From assembly GCF_009833125.1 (NCBI RefSeq), contig NZ_QRCC01000009.1:1-64000 (forward strand): a stretch of DNA of 64,000 bases, written 5' to 3'. The notes under the pieces are model-generated. The model worked only from the letters and a program-made list of their open reading frames with translations, made no database searches and had not been told where the DNA came from. The DNA comes from Nitrosomonas sp. HPC101 (lineage in GTDB: Bacteria; Pseudomonadota; Gammaproteobacteria; Burkholderiales; Nitrosomonadaceae). Below are positions 9,399-19,527 of the stretch, piece after piece (within the stretch, counting starts at the first letter, position 1; every line of letters starts with the position of its first letter). The position numbers and the translations under genes are program-made.

Positions 9399-10415
9399 TC
9401 ATAAATCTTCCAGATTCCAGCGGGCTTTGACGGTAAAGCGGCCATCTGACCCCGGCAGTTCTTCGTTGAGCTGCTGCAAACGCAATGCGCCTGCCAGTGC
9501 AATCATGGCACCGTTATCGGTACAGAATTCCAGTTCAGGAAAGAAAACAGTGGCGCCTGTTTCAGCCAGGTGATGCAGTAATTTTTGGCGTAAGCAGCTG
9601 TTTGCGCCTACACCGCCCGCTACAACCAGTTGTTGCAATCCGGTGGTTTTTAGAGCAGTTACAGATTTTTTTACCAGCACGTCAGTAATCGCATCTTCAA
9701 AGGCTGATGCTATATCGGCACGCGTTTGGGCATTTGTTTCCTGTTTACGAATGAGCAGTGCCGCGGCTGTTTTCAGTCCACTGAAGCTAAAATTCAAATC
9801 CTTGCTATTCAGCATGGGGCGTGGAAGCTCGAATCGCCCTGCTTGTCCCTGTGTAGCCAATTGTGCCAATAGCTTTCCGCCCGGGTAGCCAAGGCCGAGC
9901 AATTTTGCAGTTTTATCAAATGCCTCCCCTGCTGCATCATCCACCGTCTCACCTAATAACTGATATTGCCCGATTCCATCTACTTGCATTAACTGGGTGT
10001 GTCCACCGGATACGAGTAGAGCTACAAACGGAAAATCGGGTGCCGGATCAGATAAAAGCGGAGAAAGAAGGTGACCTTCAAGATGATGGATGTTCAATAC
10101 AGGAATGTTACGTGCAAAGGTCAGTGCGCTGCTAATGCTCGCGCCGGTCAATAATGCTCCTGCAAGTCCCGGACCCTGGGTATAGGCAATTGCATCAACC
10201 GCCTCCAGAGAGGTATGCGTTTGTTCAAATACCTGTTTGATGAGAGGTAGTACCCGACGGATATGATCACGTGATGCGAGCTCCGGCACGACACCACCAT
10301 AATCACAATGCATATCAACCTGAGAGTGCAGAACATGGTCAAGTAATCCCAGCCGGGTGTCATAAAGCGCCACCCCTGTTTCATCGCATGAAGTTTCAAT
10401 ACCAAGCACAAGCAT
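9399..10415 (-). CDS. tsaD: TsaD, tRNA threonylcarbamoyltransferase subunit
   Basis: 338 residues of the Kae1/TsaD/Gcp family. The start [14 protein letters not shown] and the metal-binding His pair in HHLEGH (His111, His115) are diagnostic. The later FSGLKTA and VVAGGVGAN segments complete the ASKHA fold. With TsaB and TsaE, TsaD transfers threonylcarbamoyl to A37 of tRNAs that read ANN codons. In many proteobacteria tsaD lies divergent from rpsU, exactly as here. The 278-bp space at 10416-10693 must hold promoters for both. Confidence 0.96.
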   Translation of the reverse strand: MLVLGIETSCDETGVALYDTRLGLLDHVLHSQVDMHCDYGGVVPELASRDHIRRVLPLIKQVFEQTHTSLEAVDAIAYTQGPGLAGALLTGASISSALTFARNIPVLNIHHLEGHLLSPLLSDPAPDFPFVALLVSGGHTQLMQVDGIGQYQLLGETVDDAAGEAFDKTAKLLGLGYPGGKLLAQLATQGQAGRFELPRPMLNSKDLNFSFSGLKTAAALLIRKQETNAQTRADIASAFEDAITDVLVKKSVTALKTTGLQQLVVAGGVGANSCLRQKLLHHLAETGATVFFPELEFCTDNGAMIALAGALRLQQLNEELPGSDGRFTVKARWNLEDL

Positions 10416-10461
10416 GATGGAATTGGAGAGAGAGGAATATTTTTTCGATGTTCAAACTTTC

Positions 10462-10490
10462 TTTTGAAAAAAAATGATTGATGCTACACT
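10462..10490 (+). promoter_or_regulatory. Candidate sigma-70 promoter for rpsU operon
   Basis: TTTTGA (10462-10467) and TACACT (10485-10490) are separated by 17 bp in the AT-rich region upstream of rpsU. The -10 is reasonable and the -35 is weak. If used, the transcript would have a leader of roughly 195 nt. Assigned by eye only. Confidence 0.4.
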
Positions 10491-10521
10491 AGCGGGATTT
10501 TTCGAGGCTGGTTGAATAAAC

Positions 10522-10593
10522 ATGTCTCGGAGGAAACGGGCGGGCTTGGCGCAAGCCTGCGTTGTTTCATCAGTAAACAGGGAATCAGTCTGA
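10522..10593 (+). CDS. Possible 23-residue leader ORF upstream of rpsU
   Basis: ATG at 10522 opens a 23-codon frame, rich in Arg/Ala at its start, ending in TGA at 10593, about 100 bp before rpsU. It overlaps a hairpin (10541-10559, GGCTTG stem with GCG loop). No convincing ribosome-binding site precedes it. I list it only because it sits in a long leader of a ribosomal-protein operon. It may be non-coding. Confidence 0.15.
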   Translation: MSRRKRAGLAQACVVSSVNRESV

Positions 10594-10693
10594 TTTATAA
10601 CCTAGTTTCAGTTACAGGGCAAACTGATTAATTAACGTGTGTTTTGTAGGGTGTGGAAAACAATCAAGGGAGACCGAAAGGAATTATTACTTT

Positions 10694-10906
10694 ATGACTA
10701 CTGTTAAAGTCAAGGAAAATGAGCCATTTGAAATTGCAATGCGGCGTTTTAAGCGTTCTATTGAAAAAACAGGTTTGCTGACTGAGTTACGTGCGCGGGA
10801 GTTTTATGAAAAGCCCACAGCGGTACGTAAGCGCAAGCATGCTGCGGCAGTAAAACGTACCTATAAACGGTTACGTAGTCAGATGTTGCCGCCTAAATTA
10901 TATTGA
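10694..10906 (+). CDS. rpsU: 30S ribosomal protein S21
   Basis: The open frame extends further upstream, but S21 begins at ATG 10694 ([13 protein letters not shown]), preceded by an AAGGAAT ribosome-binding site at about 10678-10684. This gives 70 residues, basic, with the typical [15 protein letters not shown] and [10 protein letters not shown] segments. S21 binds the 30S subunit near the 3' end of 16S rRNA and assists initiation. It heads the macromolecular-synthesis cluster rpsU-yqeY-dnaG-rpoD, so ribosome, primase and sigma-factor synthesis are physically linked. Confidence 0.97.
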   Translation: MTTVKVKENEPFEIAMRRFKRSIEKTGLLTELRAREFYEKPTAVRKRKHAAAVKRTYKRLRSQMLPPKLY

Positions 10907-10937
10907 TTCCATTTGTTTCCCCGGGTTCCATCATTCC

Positions 10938-11390
10938 ATGAACTTAAGGCAGAAGATAACTGAGGATGTAAAATCGGCGATGCGTGCAGGGGATGCGAAG
11001 CGTCGGGATGCGTTACGCTTGCTGCAAGCTGCCCTGAAACAAAAAGAAGTCGACGAGCGGGTTGAGCTGGAAGATGGCGCCGTAGTCGCTGTGATAGAAA
11101 AAATGCTTAAACAGCGCCGGGATTCCATTTCACAATATGAAGCAGCACAGCGGCAGGATCTGGCAGATATCGAAAAATTTGAGATGGCAGTTTTACAGGT
11201 GTATATGCCTGAAGTGCTCAGTGATGCCGAGCTGGATGCTATGATAAATGAAGTAATTGCTTCACTTGGAGGCAACGAAGGACCAATACAAATTGGTCAA
11301 GTCATGGCAGCGCTTAAACCAAAGCTTGCAGGTCAGGCAGATATGGGAAGGGTATCTCAGCTGGTAAAGGGAAAAATCGTATCAAATTGA
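10938..11390 (+). CDS. yqeY: YqeY / GatB_Yqey-domain protein
   Basis: 150 residues, starting MNLRQKITEDVKSAMRAGDAKRRDALRLL, which matches the YqeY family related to the C-terminal tail domain of GatB (aspartyl/glutamyl-tRNA amidotransferase subunit B). The middle segment RRDSISQYE and the tail GRVSQLVKGK are typical. Its molecular role is not established, and tRNA binding is an inference from the GatB relationship. In many Gram-negatives yqeY lies between rpsU and dnaG, as here. It starts 31 bp after rpsU, so it is probably co-transcribed. Confidence 0.92.
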   Translation: MNLRQKITEDVKSAMRAGDAKRRDALRLLQAALKQKEVDERVELEDGAVVAVIEKMLKQRRDSISQYEAAQRQDLADIEKFEMAVLQVYMPEVLSDAELDAMINEVIASLGGNEGPIQIGQVMAALKPKLAGQADMGRVSQLVKGKIVSN

Positions 11391-11427
11391 AGTGGAACCG
11401 GTCAGCTGATACCTGTTTTCCAGGCAG

Positions 11428-11449
11428 GCACACTCTGGAAAAAGTGTGC
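11428..11449 (+). terminator. Hairpin between yqeY and dnaG (possible attenuator)
   Basis: GCACACT (11428-11434) pairs with AGTGTGC (11443-11449) around an 8-nt loop. The first T-run comes only about 12 nt later (CTTTTA), so this is a weak intrinsic terminator at best. E. coli is known to have an internal terminator between rpsU and dnaG that lowers primase expression. This hairpin sits in the equivalent place, which is an analogy rather than proof. Confidence 0.4.
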
Positions 11450-11486
11450 TCCGAGTGGTCTTTTATCGGAAATTTATTACCTATAA

Positions 11487-13292
11487 ATGATTGCACAGCC
11501 GTTTATTCAGGAATTGCTGGATCGTATCAATATTGTCGATATTGTTTCCAGATATCTACAGCTTAAAAAGGCAGGTGCAAATTTTACAGCATGCTGTCCT
11601 TTCCATGATGAAAAAACCCCATCATTTACTGTAAATCCATCCAAGCAGTTTTACCATTGTTTTGGTTGTGGCAGGCATGGCAATGCCATTAATTTCCTGA
11701 TGGAACATAGTGGGATCAGCTTTGTCGAAGCGATAGAAAATCTTGCAGCGCACGCGGGCATGCAGATTCCCACCTGGAAAAGCGTGAATTCCAAAACCCC
11801 TGACTCAGGCAAAACCTCACGGGATCAAGTAAAGTTTGATGAAGCAGATGAGACTGCACAGACATTACATGCTTTGTATGGGCGGATGGAACAGGCCGCA
11901 ACATTTTATCGTGTGCAACTCAAGCAATCAGAGCAGGCGATCACTTATTTGAAAAGTCGAGGAGTATCAGGACAAACTGCCTTGCGTTTTGGAATCGGAT
12001 ATGCACCTCCTGGCTGGCAGAATCTAGCCGAAATTTTTACAGATTATCCGTCGGGGGACTCCAACCACGCACTGGTACGATCAGGTCTGATCGTTGCTCA
12101 TGAAGGCAAAAAAAGCTATGACCGCTTCCGTCATCGGATCATGTTCCCTATTCTGGATCGTAAAAAGAAAATAATAGGATTTGGCGGACGGACCTTGGAC
12201 GGAAATGAACCAAAGTATCTCAATTCACCGGAAACCTCATTATTTATCAAAGGGCACGAGCTTTATAACCTGGTATCGGCCGGCCCGGCCATTCGGAAAT
12301 CAGGTCGAGTCGTTGTCGTAGAAGGCTACATGGATGTTGTAATGCTGGCGCAGTACGGCGTCGAGAATGTGGTGGCAACTCTAGGAACAGCAACAACATC
12401 CGTTCATATTCAGAAACTTTTACGCTATACGGATGAAGTGATTTTTTGTTTTGATGGCGACAAGGCTGGTACAAAAGCTGCCTGGCGAGCACTAGAAACC
12501 AGTTTGCCGCAACTCAGAGATGGAAAAGATATCAAATTCCTGTTTTTACCAGCCAAGGAAGATCCGGATAGCTATATTCGCAAATACAACAAGGATGCTT
12601 TTGAAGACCTACTGGAAAAAGCTCAGCCGTTATCAGATTTTTTTTGTAAAGAGCTATCCGGTCGTGTGAATCTTGGTACAAGCGAGGGGCGTGCCCGGCT
12701 AGTCCGGCAAGCAGAACCATTACTGGCACAAATTAATGCTCCCGTATTTGGATTTATGCTAATGAAGCGCATATCCGAGTTAGTTGGAATGGATCAGAGT
12801 CAGCTGGCTGTTTTTCTGAAATCCGGAAAAAAAAATCCACCCTCTGTATCTCATGTGGACGTGCCCAGACCACTATCCGTGACGCCGTATCGAAGGCTGA
12901 TACAGATTCTATTGTACGCTCCAGCTTATGTAGATAAGCTGGATACAGAACTTCTTGCATTAGATGATAATCAAAGTGAGGAAAAAGTACTGCTGGCAAT
13001 ATTGGTAGATTTTATCAAAACATCTGCTTCCCGCTCCTCAGTGGATAAATTGAGTTCAAAGGAAATTATGTCGCATCTTGACCAAACGCCGCATTGCGCT
13101 TTATTGAAAAAGATTGCCCGAGATATACATGTAAAAACTACAGACTGGGATATTGATGCTGAATTTACTGGCGCAATGGTGCGATTACGAGAGGTTCAAC
13201 GTAAGTCGAGAGTGGCTGAGTTGCACAATAAACCACTTGCATCACTTACTCCAGAGGAAAAACAAGAATTGCGTCGATTGATGCTTTCCTGA
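11487..13292 (+). CDS. dnaG: DNA primase DnaG
   Basis: 601 residues. The N-terminal CHC2 zinc finger uses Cys37, His40, Cys58 and Cys61 (CCPFH...HCFGC). The TOPRIM catalytic core has VVVEGYMD near 275 and the metal-binding CFDGDKAG near 321. A C-terminal DnaB-interacting helical domain follows. DnaG makes the RNA primers for replication and is recruited by DnaB, also encoded in this window (30304-31701). Length is normal. The start codon is ATG 11487, with no strong ribosome-binding site in front, consistent with the low expression expected for primase. Confidence 0.97.
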   Translation: MIAQPFIQELLDRINIVDIVSRYLQLKKAGANFTACCPFHDEKTPSFTVNPSKQFYHCFGCGRHGNAINFLMEHSGISFVEAIENLAAHAGMQIPTWKSVNSKTPDSGKTSRDQVKFDEADETAQTLHALYGRMEQAATFYRVQLKQSEQAITYLKSRGVSGQTALRFGIGYAPPGWQNLAEIFTDYPSGDSNHALVRSGLIVAHEGKKSYDRFRHRIMFPILDRKKKIIGFGGRTLDGNEPKYLNSPETSLFIKGHELYNLVSAGPAIRKSGRVVVVEGYMDVVMLAQYGVENVVATLGTATTSVHIQKLLRYTDEVIFCFDGDKAGTKAAWRALETSLPQLRDGKDIKFLFLPAKEDPDSYIRKYNKDAFEDLLEKAQPLSDFFCKELSGRVNLGTSEGRARLVRQAEPLLAQINAPVFGFMLMKRISELVGMDQSQLAVFLKSGKKNPPSVSHVDVPRPLSVTPYRRLIQILLYAPAYVDKLDTELLALDDNQSEEKVLLAILVDFIKTSASRSSVDKLSSKEIMSHLDQTPHCALLKKIARDIHVKTTDWDIDAEFTGAMVRLREVQRKSRVAELHNKPLASLTPEEKQELRRLMLS

Positions 13293-13377
13293 GCAGCGTC
13301 GGGGAGAAATGTTTTTTGCAAGATAGTCAAAATTGTGCTGCCACAATTGAATTAATAAGAGACATTCTTTTCATATA

Positions 13378-13406
13378 TTCGAAGTGTGTCAAAAATTTGG
13401 TACAAT
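13378..13406 (+). promoter_or_regulatory. Candidate promoter in front of rpoD
   Basis: TTCGAA (13378-13383) and TACAAT (13401-13406) are separated by 17 bp. The -10 is a one-mismatch match to TATAAT, while the -35 is poor. It lies 48 bp before the rpoD start in a 161-bp intergenic region, so rpoD may be transcribed separately from dnaG. Confidence 0.45.
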
Positions 13407-13453
13407 CGAAAACTTTCGGTTCGTTTCGTCTTGGGTCTTAATAGGTACTCTGA

Positions 13454-15697
13454 ATGGCAAAAGAAAAAGTGTCAGAATCAGCTAAAGAAAATACGATTAC
13501 ATCACAAAAAGCAACTGAAACAAAAAAACGCACGCGACAACCCATTATCCATGATGATGGAATTAAAGCTGGTGACGGTACCAGTAGCATGACTGAGTCA
13601 GAGGCAGTTTCCGCTAAAAAGAAGGTAATTGCCAGAAAAAAACCTGTCAGGAGGGCAAAATCAGACAGTGATCTTGCTGCCCCGATCGCACAGGGTATGA
13701 TGTCGTCCGAAGCAGGATTGAAAGAATCGAAGCCTATTGATGATATTTCTGAAAAAAAAGTGAGCAAAAAAAATAAAAACCCTTTGTTAGAACGTCAGGT
13801 TATCGAACTGGGTAGGAATTCTGTATCCACATCATCGGGCTCGGGCGATGATGTGGAATTACGCAGGATGCGTTTAAAGAAACTGATTATGCAGGGTAAG
13901 GAGCGCGGCTATCTGACTTACGCTGAGATTAACGACCATCTGCCAGATGACATGCTGGATGCTGATCAAATTGAAAGCATTATCAGCATGATCAATGACA
14001 TGGGTATTTCGGTGCACGATGAAGCGCCTGATGCGGAAGCTTTACTGATGTCGGATACGGCAACAGCGGTAGCCGATGAGGATGTGGTTGAAGAAACAGA
14101 AGCAGCACTTTCCAGCGTAGATTCAGAATTTGGGCGCACTACGGATCCGGTACGGATGTATATGCGTGAAATGGGTTCAGTAGAGTTATTGACACGGGAA
14201 AGTGAAATAGAAATCGCCAAACGTATCGAATATGGTTTAAGGCATATGATCCAGGCAATTTCTGCCTGCCCGACAATTATAGAAAACATACTTGGGCTGG
14301 CTGCAGATGTGGAAAATGGCCAGTTGCGGGCTGACGAGCTGGTCGATGGTTTCCTGGATGACGGTACAGAGGAAATCATGAGCAAGGGCATGCCAGAAGA
14401 GCCGCAGGATCAGGATTTTGATTCGGATGAAACTGAAGAAGAGCAAATTGCTTCTGCCAATGCCGATATGCTAAAGATGAGAAATGAAGTGCTGGAGCGC
14501 TTTGCAGTAATACGCCAAGCCTATGATGATATGAAGGCAATTATTGATACAAAAGAAGGCGGGCGCCAGGATAAAATATACAAACAGCTTCAGGAAAAAA
14601 TTTCTGCCGAACTGATGGCAATGCGTTTTTCTGCCAAGATGGTTGAAAGGCTGTGTGATACACAACGTGGCATTGTGAATGATATTCGCAGCTGCGAACG
14701 CAGAATTGCCGAACTATGTGTTGTACGAGCGAAAATGCCACGAAATCATTTTATCAAGGCATTTCCAGGCAACGAAACAAATATTGACTGGATCAATTCG
14801 GAAGTGGATGCAAATCGGCCTTACAGCCAATCTCTTGAGCACTACCGCCCGGCTGTTATGGAACAGCAGCAGAAGATGCTTACTCTGCAGGAACAAGCGG
14901 GTATTCCTATCAAGGAGCTGAAAGAAATCAATCGTCGCATGACGACAGGTGAAGCTAAAGCACGGCGTGCAAAACGTGAAATGACAGAAGCTAACTTACG
15001 ATTGGTTATTTCGATTGCTAAGAAATACACTAACCGTGGATTGCAGTTTCTTGATCTGATACAGGAAGGTAATATTGGATTAATGAAAGCGGTTGATAAA
15101 TTTGAATATCGACGTGGATACAAATTTTCAACGTATGCAACATGGTGGATCCGTCAGGCGATTACACGTTCTATTGCAGATCAGGCACGTACTATCCGCA
15201 TCCCGGTACATATGATAGAAACTATCAACAAGATGAATCGTATATCCCGCCAGATTCTACAGGAAACCGGACAGGAGCCGGAACCCGCAGTACTCGCAGA
15301 AAAAATGGAGATGACCGAGGAAAAAATCAGAAAGATCCTCAAAATATCGAAAGAGCCGATTTCAATGGAAACGCCTATTGGTGATGATGAAGATTCTCAT
15401 TTGGGAGATTTTATTGAAGACGTTTCCACGATGGAACCGGCAGATGCTGCGATTTATGCGGGATTGCGTACTGTTACAAAAGATGTGCTGGACTCTTTAA
15501 CTCCCCGGGAAGCAAAGGTTTTACGCATGCGTTTCGGCATTGAAATGAATACAGATCATACTCTAGAAGAAGTGGGGAGACAGTTTGATGTGACACGCGA
15601 ACGAATTCGCCAGATCGAGGCAAAAGCGCTGAGGAAACTGAGGCATCCTGCGCGATCCGATCGACTGCGCAGTTTTCTGGACAGCGGAAATTCCTGA
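13454..15697 (+). CDS. rpoD: RNA polymerase primary sigma factor RpoD (sigma-70)
   Basis: 747 residues, noticeably longer than the 613 of E. coli. About the first 130 residues are a low-complexity Lys/Ser/Thr-rich tail ahead of sigma region 1.1 ([20 protein letters not shown]). Region 1.2 ([11 protein letters not shown]) is followed by a non-conserved acidic insert. Region 2 lies at about 510-590 ([14 protein letters not shown], [15 protein letters not shown]). Region 3 follows, and region 4 has the helix-turn-helix [21 protein letters not shown] near 715-735. It directs housekeeping transcription. The next feature downstream is a tRNA gene. Confidence 0.97.
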   Translation: MAKEKVSESAKENTITSQKATETKKRTRQPIIHDDGIKAGDGTSSMTESEAVSAKKKVIARKKPVRRAKSDSDLAAPIAQGMMSSEAGLKESKPIDDISEKKVSKKNKNPLLERQVIELGRNSVSTSSGSGDDVELRRMRLKKLIMQGKERGYLTYAEINDHLPDDMLDADQIESIISMINDMGISVHDEAPDAEALLMSDTATAVADEDVVEETEAALSSVDSEFGRTTDPVRMYMREMGSVELLTRESEIEIAKRIEYGLRHMIQAISACPTIIENILGLAADVENGQLRADELVDGFLDDGTEEIMSKGMPEEPQDQDFDSDETEEEQIASANADMLKMRNEVLERFAVIRQAYDDMKAIIDTKEGGRQDKIYKQLQEKISAELMAMRFSAKMVERLCDTQRGIVNDIRSCERRIAELCVVRAKMPRNHFIKAFPGNETNIDWINSEVDANRPYSQSLEHYRPAVMEQQQKMLTLQEQAGIPIKELKEINRRMTTGEAKARRAKREMTEANLRLVISIAKKYTNRGLQFLDLIQEGNIGLMKAVDKFEYRRGYKFSTYATWWIRQAITRSIADQARTIRIPVHMIETINKMNRISRQILQETGQEPEPAVLAEKMEMTEEKIRKILKISKEPISMETPIGDDEDSHLGDFIEDVSTMEPADAAIYAGLRTVTKDVLDSLTPREAKVLRMRFGIEMNTDHTLEEVGRQFDVTRERIRQIEAKALRKLRHPARSDRLRSFLDSGNS

Positions 15698-15746
15698 CAG
15701 TAAGCCTGTCAGGTGAATTAAAGAAGCCGTAAAATTACTATATTTG

Positions 15747-15823
<77 letters not shown>

Positions 15824-15831
15824 CTTTATAT

Positions 15832-15877
15832 TTTCCGCTCTCGGTTCCCTCCAGAAGCGAGAGCGGAAATGTTTTTT
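15832..15877 (+). terminator. Intrinsic terminator after the rpoD-tRNA unit
   Basis: A perfect 12-bp stem TTTCCGCTCTCG (15832-15843) / CGAGAGCGGAAA (15858-15869), a 14-nt loop and a T6 tract at 15872-15877. It lies 8 bp after the tRNA CCA end. Confidence 0.9.
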
Positions 15878-16242
15878 AAGGGTTCCAAGTCATTCATTTC
15901 TGCAATAGAAAGCCACGCTAGAATTACCAACTAACACCTGATGTCACACACCCTGGCAATTCCTACACAACAATACGCTGCCGTTTGCGCAATGGTGAGC
16001 CCCTTTCTCTCCTCAAACAGATAAAAATTTGCGGCGAGATGCTGATGGATAAGTCATTTATAAATTGAAATCAATTTATTTGAGCTTTGCTATACTTGGC
16101 ATAAGCATTGACAATCATCATTTCAACCAGAGAAATAATTGAAATTTTATTATTCTTAGTCGAGCCGGTCAGTATCAACGGCAGAACATTTCATAAAAAT
16201 CAATAAATTATTATGTTTTCCAGGGACGACTAATTATGGTTG
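15878..16242. other. Non-coding gap between tRNA terminator and folB
   Basis: 365 bp of AT-rich DNA. No credible ORF, RNA gene or repeat was seen. TATACT at about 16090 and TTGACA at about 16108 resemble promoter elements but do not precede a plus-strand gene. The folB gene on the minus strand ends at 16243. Confidence 0.5.
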
Positions 16243-16596
16243 CTACTGACGGCTACGTTCAATACAGATACCAAGTTGCTTCACCCCCCGAATAACATTC
16301 AGTTTTGCCGCACTGACCTTTACCCAAGGTGCGCCAAATTCATTGAGAATCATCTGGGCGATGTTTTCTGTCAGTGTTTCAAGCAAAGAAAAATGTTGCT
16401 GGCTAAGCATTGAGTTGATTTTGTAAACAATTTTTGAATAATCCAATGCATCTTCAATATGATCGGTCCTGCTGGCTTGTTGAGAAGGCAAAGCAATTTC
16501 AAGGTTTAATTCGATAGTCTGCGGAATTTTTTTTTCCCATGGATAAATGCCAATCAAGGTTTTTATTCTGAATTCTTTGAGAAAGATAATATCCAT
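16243..16596 (-). CDS. folB: Dihydroneopterin aldolase FolB
   Basis: 117 residues, the usual FolB length. The typical features are the start MDIIFLKEFRIKTLIGIYPWEK, the central ALDYSKIV, the ETLTENIAQMIL segment and the AAKLNVIRGVKQLGI tail. FolB converts dihydroneopterin to 6-hydroxymethyl-dihydropterin and glycolaldehyde in folate synthesis (an epimerase activity is also known). The gene is divergent from plsY with 222 bp between them, an arrangement frequent in proteobacteria. Confidence 0.93.
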   Translation of the reverse strand: MDIIFLKEFRIKTLIGIYPWEKKIPQTIELNLEIALPSQQASRTDHIEDALDYSKIVYKINSMLSQQHFSLLETLTENIAQMILNEFGAPWVKVSAAKLNVIRGVKQLGICIERSRQ

Positions 16597-16818
16597 AGAC
16601 AGGCTCCGGGTTAGCTTGAAACCTGTCTAAGATCCCACTGAAGAGTACATTGCAGCATTAAAATCGAGCTCAAAACTTATACATAGTACTTCAGGTATGC
16701 TTTATTTCTCGTTCAATTTTGCCTTTCACTTCCTTCTTCGATCGTGATCTTGAGCCAGTTAGCAAGGTTAGGGTAATACCCGGATTGCGTATTTTAATTT
16801 ATTTGGAATATAAAAACA

Positions 16819-17424
16819 TTGATGATTACAGTAGCTTTAATTTTCTCTGCCTATTTGCTGGGCTCAATTTCTTTCGCTGTTATCGCAAGCTGGTTGTTCA
16901 AACTCCCGGATCCACGCAGTTACGGTTCGGGAAATCCTGGCGCTACAAATGTATTGCGTACCGGCAAGAAAGCTGCTGCTGCAGTAACTTTACTGGGAGA
17001 TGCCGGTAAAGGCTGGGTAGCCGTTGTGGCCGCAAAATACTTGAGTAATTTTTATGGACTGGGCGATGAAGTTATCGCCGCTAGCGCTCTTGCAGTATTT
17101 TTGGGGCATTTGTTTCCGGTTTTTTTAGCTTTCAAAGGAGGAAAAGGCGTCGCTACATCAGCCGGCATACTGTTGGGATTAAACCTTTGGTTAGGTATTC
17201 TTGTTATTTCTACCTGGGTAATCATTGCGCTGACCTCACGTATTTCGTCATTGTCTGCCTTGCTGTCAGCTTTGCTTGCACCGTTATATGCATACTTTTT
17301 GCTGGAAGAAGAAGTGTTCACAATAACTGTTCTGACCGTATCCATACTGTTGATCATAAAGCATCGACCAAACATTACTAATCTGATCGCCGGTAAAGAG
17401 ACAAGGATAGGTAAGAGTAGCTAG
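16819..17424 (+). CDS. plsY: Glycerol-3-phosphate acyltransferase PlsY
   Basis: 201 residues with five predicted membrane segments. The three conserved PlsY motifs are visible: GSGNPGATNVLRTG (about 37-50), FKGGKGVATS (about 104-113) and KHRPNITNLIAGKE near the C-terminus. PlsY transfers the acyl group from acyl-phosphate (made by PlsX) to glycerol-3-phosphate, the first step of phospholipid synthesis, in the inner membrane. Start ATG 16819 gives the standard N-terminus. Confidence 0.95.
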   Translation: MMITVALIFSAYLLGSISFAVIASWLFKLPDPRSYGSGNPGATNVLRTGKKAAAAVTLLGDAGKGWVAVVAAKYLSNFYGLGDEVIAASALAVFLGHLFPVFLAFKGGKGVATSAGILLGLNLWLGILVISTWVIIALTSRISSLSALLSALLAPLYAYFLLEEEVFTITVLTVSILLIIKHRPNITNLIAGKETRIGKSS

Positions 17425-17640
17425 GTCGTGAGCCTGTTGATTGTCAGATAGACAGCTACAGATATATTACGGGCTATCCTTCATATTTTCATAATCTCAC
17501 TTGGATTTATTTGTCATATCTTGCCCGCGATCCGAAATTGTCGCAGTTCCCGGAAATTAAGCATCAATTTTTTATATCAACTATATTTCAAGCTACCAAC
17601 TTTACCGGGTGTCCGCACAAGTAAAATCAGTATGGTTTGA

Positions 17641-19488
17641 TCATTCAACTGTAACAGATTTTGCAAGATTTCTGGGCTTGTCAACATCAGTACCTTTTTG
17701 CAAAGCCACATGATAGGCCAGCAGTTGTAACGGAATAGTATGCAGAATGGGGCTAAGCACGCCTCCATATTCAGCCATGCGGATAATATGCACACCTTCA
17801 CTCTCTTCCATACGTGAATCTGCATCGGCGAAGACATACAACTCTCCGCCGCGTGCACGTACCTCTTGCAAGTTGGATTTCAGCTTTTCCAGCAACACAT
17901 CATTCGGGGCTATGGCAACTACGGGCATTCCGCTGTCCACAAGTGCGAGGGGACCATGTTTAAGTTCTCCAGCAGCATAAGCTTCGGCATGGATATATGA
18001 GATCTCTTTGAGCTTCAGCGCACCCTCCAGTGCAATCGGATAGTGCACACCACGTCCCAGAAACAAAGCATGATGTTTCTGAGAGAAATCACCTGCCCAA
18101 TTTTTGATTTCCAGCTCGCTTTGGAGTGCACGTTGTATTGCGACGGGTAAATGCCGTAATGCAGCAATCATTTTGTGCTCATCTTCAGCCAACAACTTGC
18201 CACGTATCTTAGCAAACACCACTGAAAATAGCAGTAAAGCCGCCAGTTGTGTCGTAAAGGCCTTTGTGGAGGCAACCCCAATTTCAGGGCCGGCACGGGT
18301 CAGGAAGCGCAAATCTGTTTGCCTGACCAAGGCACTTTCCGGCACGTTACAAATAGCCAGGCTATAGCGATGGCCTAATGATTTAGCATAATTCAGTGCA
18401 GCCAGAGTGTCTGCAGTTTCACCGGATTGAGAAATACCAATAACTAGCGTGGCCGGATCAGCAATTGGATTACGATAACGATATTCACTGGCAATTTCGA
18501 CATTACAAGGCAGCTTTGCAATTGTTTCCAGCCAATGTTTGGCAATCAGACCGGCATGGTAGCTAGTCCCGCAGGCAAGTATCAAAACCCCCTGAGTCTG
18601 TGCAAGAATATTTTGCGCTTCACTACCAAATAATTGAGGAGATACTGATTGAGCATTCAGCACCATTTCCAAGGTATTCGCCACGGCAACCGGTTGCTCA
18701 AAAATTTCCTTCTGCATGAAATGTGAATAGGGCCCCAATTCTACCGAATCACGCGTCAGACTACTTTCAGTCACTTTGCGAGTAACTTCATAACCTTTTA
18801 CCGAATCCAGACAATTTAGAATCCGATATCCATCATTAGACAGTTCCGCCACATCTCCTTCTTCAAGATATACGATTCGCTGTGTAACCTGCACCAACGC
18901 AGAGGCATCAGAGGCAGCATACAGCCCATCATCATCTATTCCAAGCAAAAGTGGAGCTCCATTTCTGGCTACGATAATGCGATCCTGGCGCCCTTCCTCC
19001 ATCACGGCTATCGCATATGCTCCCTGCAATTCATCAAGAGAATGACAGACCGCATCCAGCAAATTGTCAGATCTGCGAAGATAAGATGAAATCAAATGGG
19101 CTATCACTTCGGTATCGGTATCCGACAGAAATTTAAACCCATCCTGCTGTAAACGGTGTCGGAGCGTTTCATGATTTTCAATAATACCGTTATGTACAAC
19201 GGCAATCTTTCTTTGATCATCGGAGAAATGTGGATGTGCATTCCGTTCCGAGGGAGCGCCATGAGTTGCCCAGCGAGTATGCGCAATACCGGTCAATCCA
19301 GTTGTTCTCTCGGTACGAACCAGCTTGGTCAGCTCAGAAACACGGCCTGTTGTCCGCAGCCTATGCAACGTCCCAGCTGCAACCACGATTCCAGCCGAAT
19401 CATATCCACGATACTCAAGTTTGGATAATCCTTCCAGTAAAAACGGTACAACATCATTCTTTGCAATTGCACCCACAATACCGCACAT
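17641..19488 (-). CDS. glmS: Glucosamine-6-phosphate synthase GlmS
   Basis: 615 residues, close to the 609 of E. coli. The N-terminal class II glutamine amidotransferase domain starts MCGIVGAI, whose Cys2 is the nucleophile. Two SIS sugar-isomerase domains follow (about 290-430 and 460-600), and the typical end is [13 protein letters not shown]. It makes glucosamine-6-phosphate from fructose-6-phosphate and glutamine, committing carbon to UDP-GlcNAc. It starts 39 bp after the glmU stop, so glmU-glmS is an operon supplying peptidoglycan and LPS precursors. No glmS ribozyme-like leader was recognised in the short gap. Confidence 0.97.
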   Translation of the reverse strand: MCGIVGAIAKNDVVPFLLEGLSKLEYRGYDSAGIVVAAGTLHRLRTTGRVSELTKLVRTERTTGLTGIAHTRWATHGAPSERNAHPHFSDDQRKIAVVHNGIIENHETLRHRLQQDGFKFLSDTDTEVIAHLISSYLRRSDNLLDAVCHSLDELQGAYAIAVMEEGRQDRIIVARNGAPLLLGIDDDGLYAASDASALVQVTQRIVYLEEGDVAELSNDGYRILNCLDSVKGYEVTRKVTESSLTRDSVELGPYSHFMQKEIFEQPVAVANTLEMVLNAQSVSPQLFGSEAQNILAQTQGVLILACGTSYHAGLIAKHWLETIAKLPCNVEIASEYRYRNPIADPATLVIGISQSGETADTLAALNYAKSLGHRYSLAICNVPESALVRQTDLRFLTRAGPEIGVASTKAFTTQLAALLLFSVVFAKIRGKLLAEDEHKMIAALRHLPVAIQRALQSELEIKNWAGDFSQKHHALFLGRGVHYPIALEGALKLKEISYIHAEAYAAGELKHGPLALVDSGMPVVAIAPNDVLLEKLKSNLQEVRARGGELYVFADADSRMEESEGVHIIRMAEYGGVLSPILHTIPLQLLAYHVALQKGTDVDKPRNLAKSVTVE

Positions 19489-19527
19489 ACTCCCCCCTCT
19501 ACTCAGCCCTATTCTGCATAAACAGCA

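Noticed and set aside
16060-16125. TTGACA and TATACT elements near 16090-16115 resembling a plus-strand promoter.
   Set aside because: The two elements are in the wrong order and no plus-strand gene follows before 16819. folB lies on the opposite strand.
17425-17640. The glmS/plsY convergent gap was checked for a terminator and for a glmS-type ribozyme or small RNA target.
   Set aside because: No stable stem with a T-run was found. The ribozyme would have to lie upstream of glmS (19489-19527), where there are only 39 bp.
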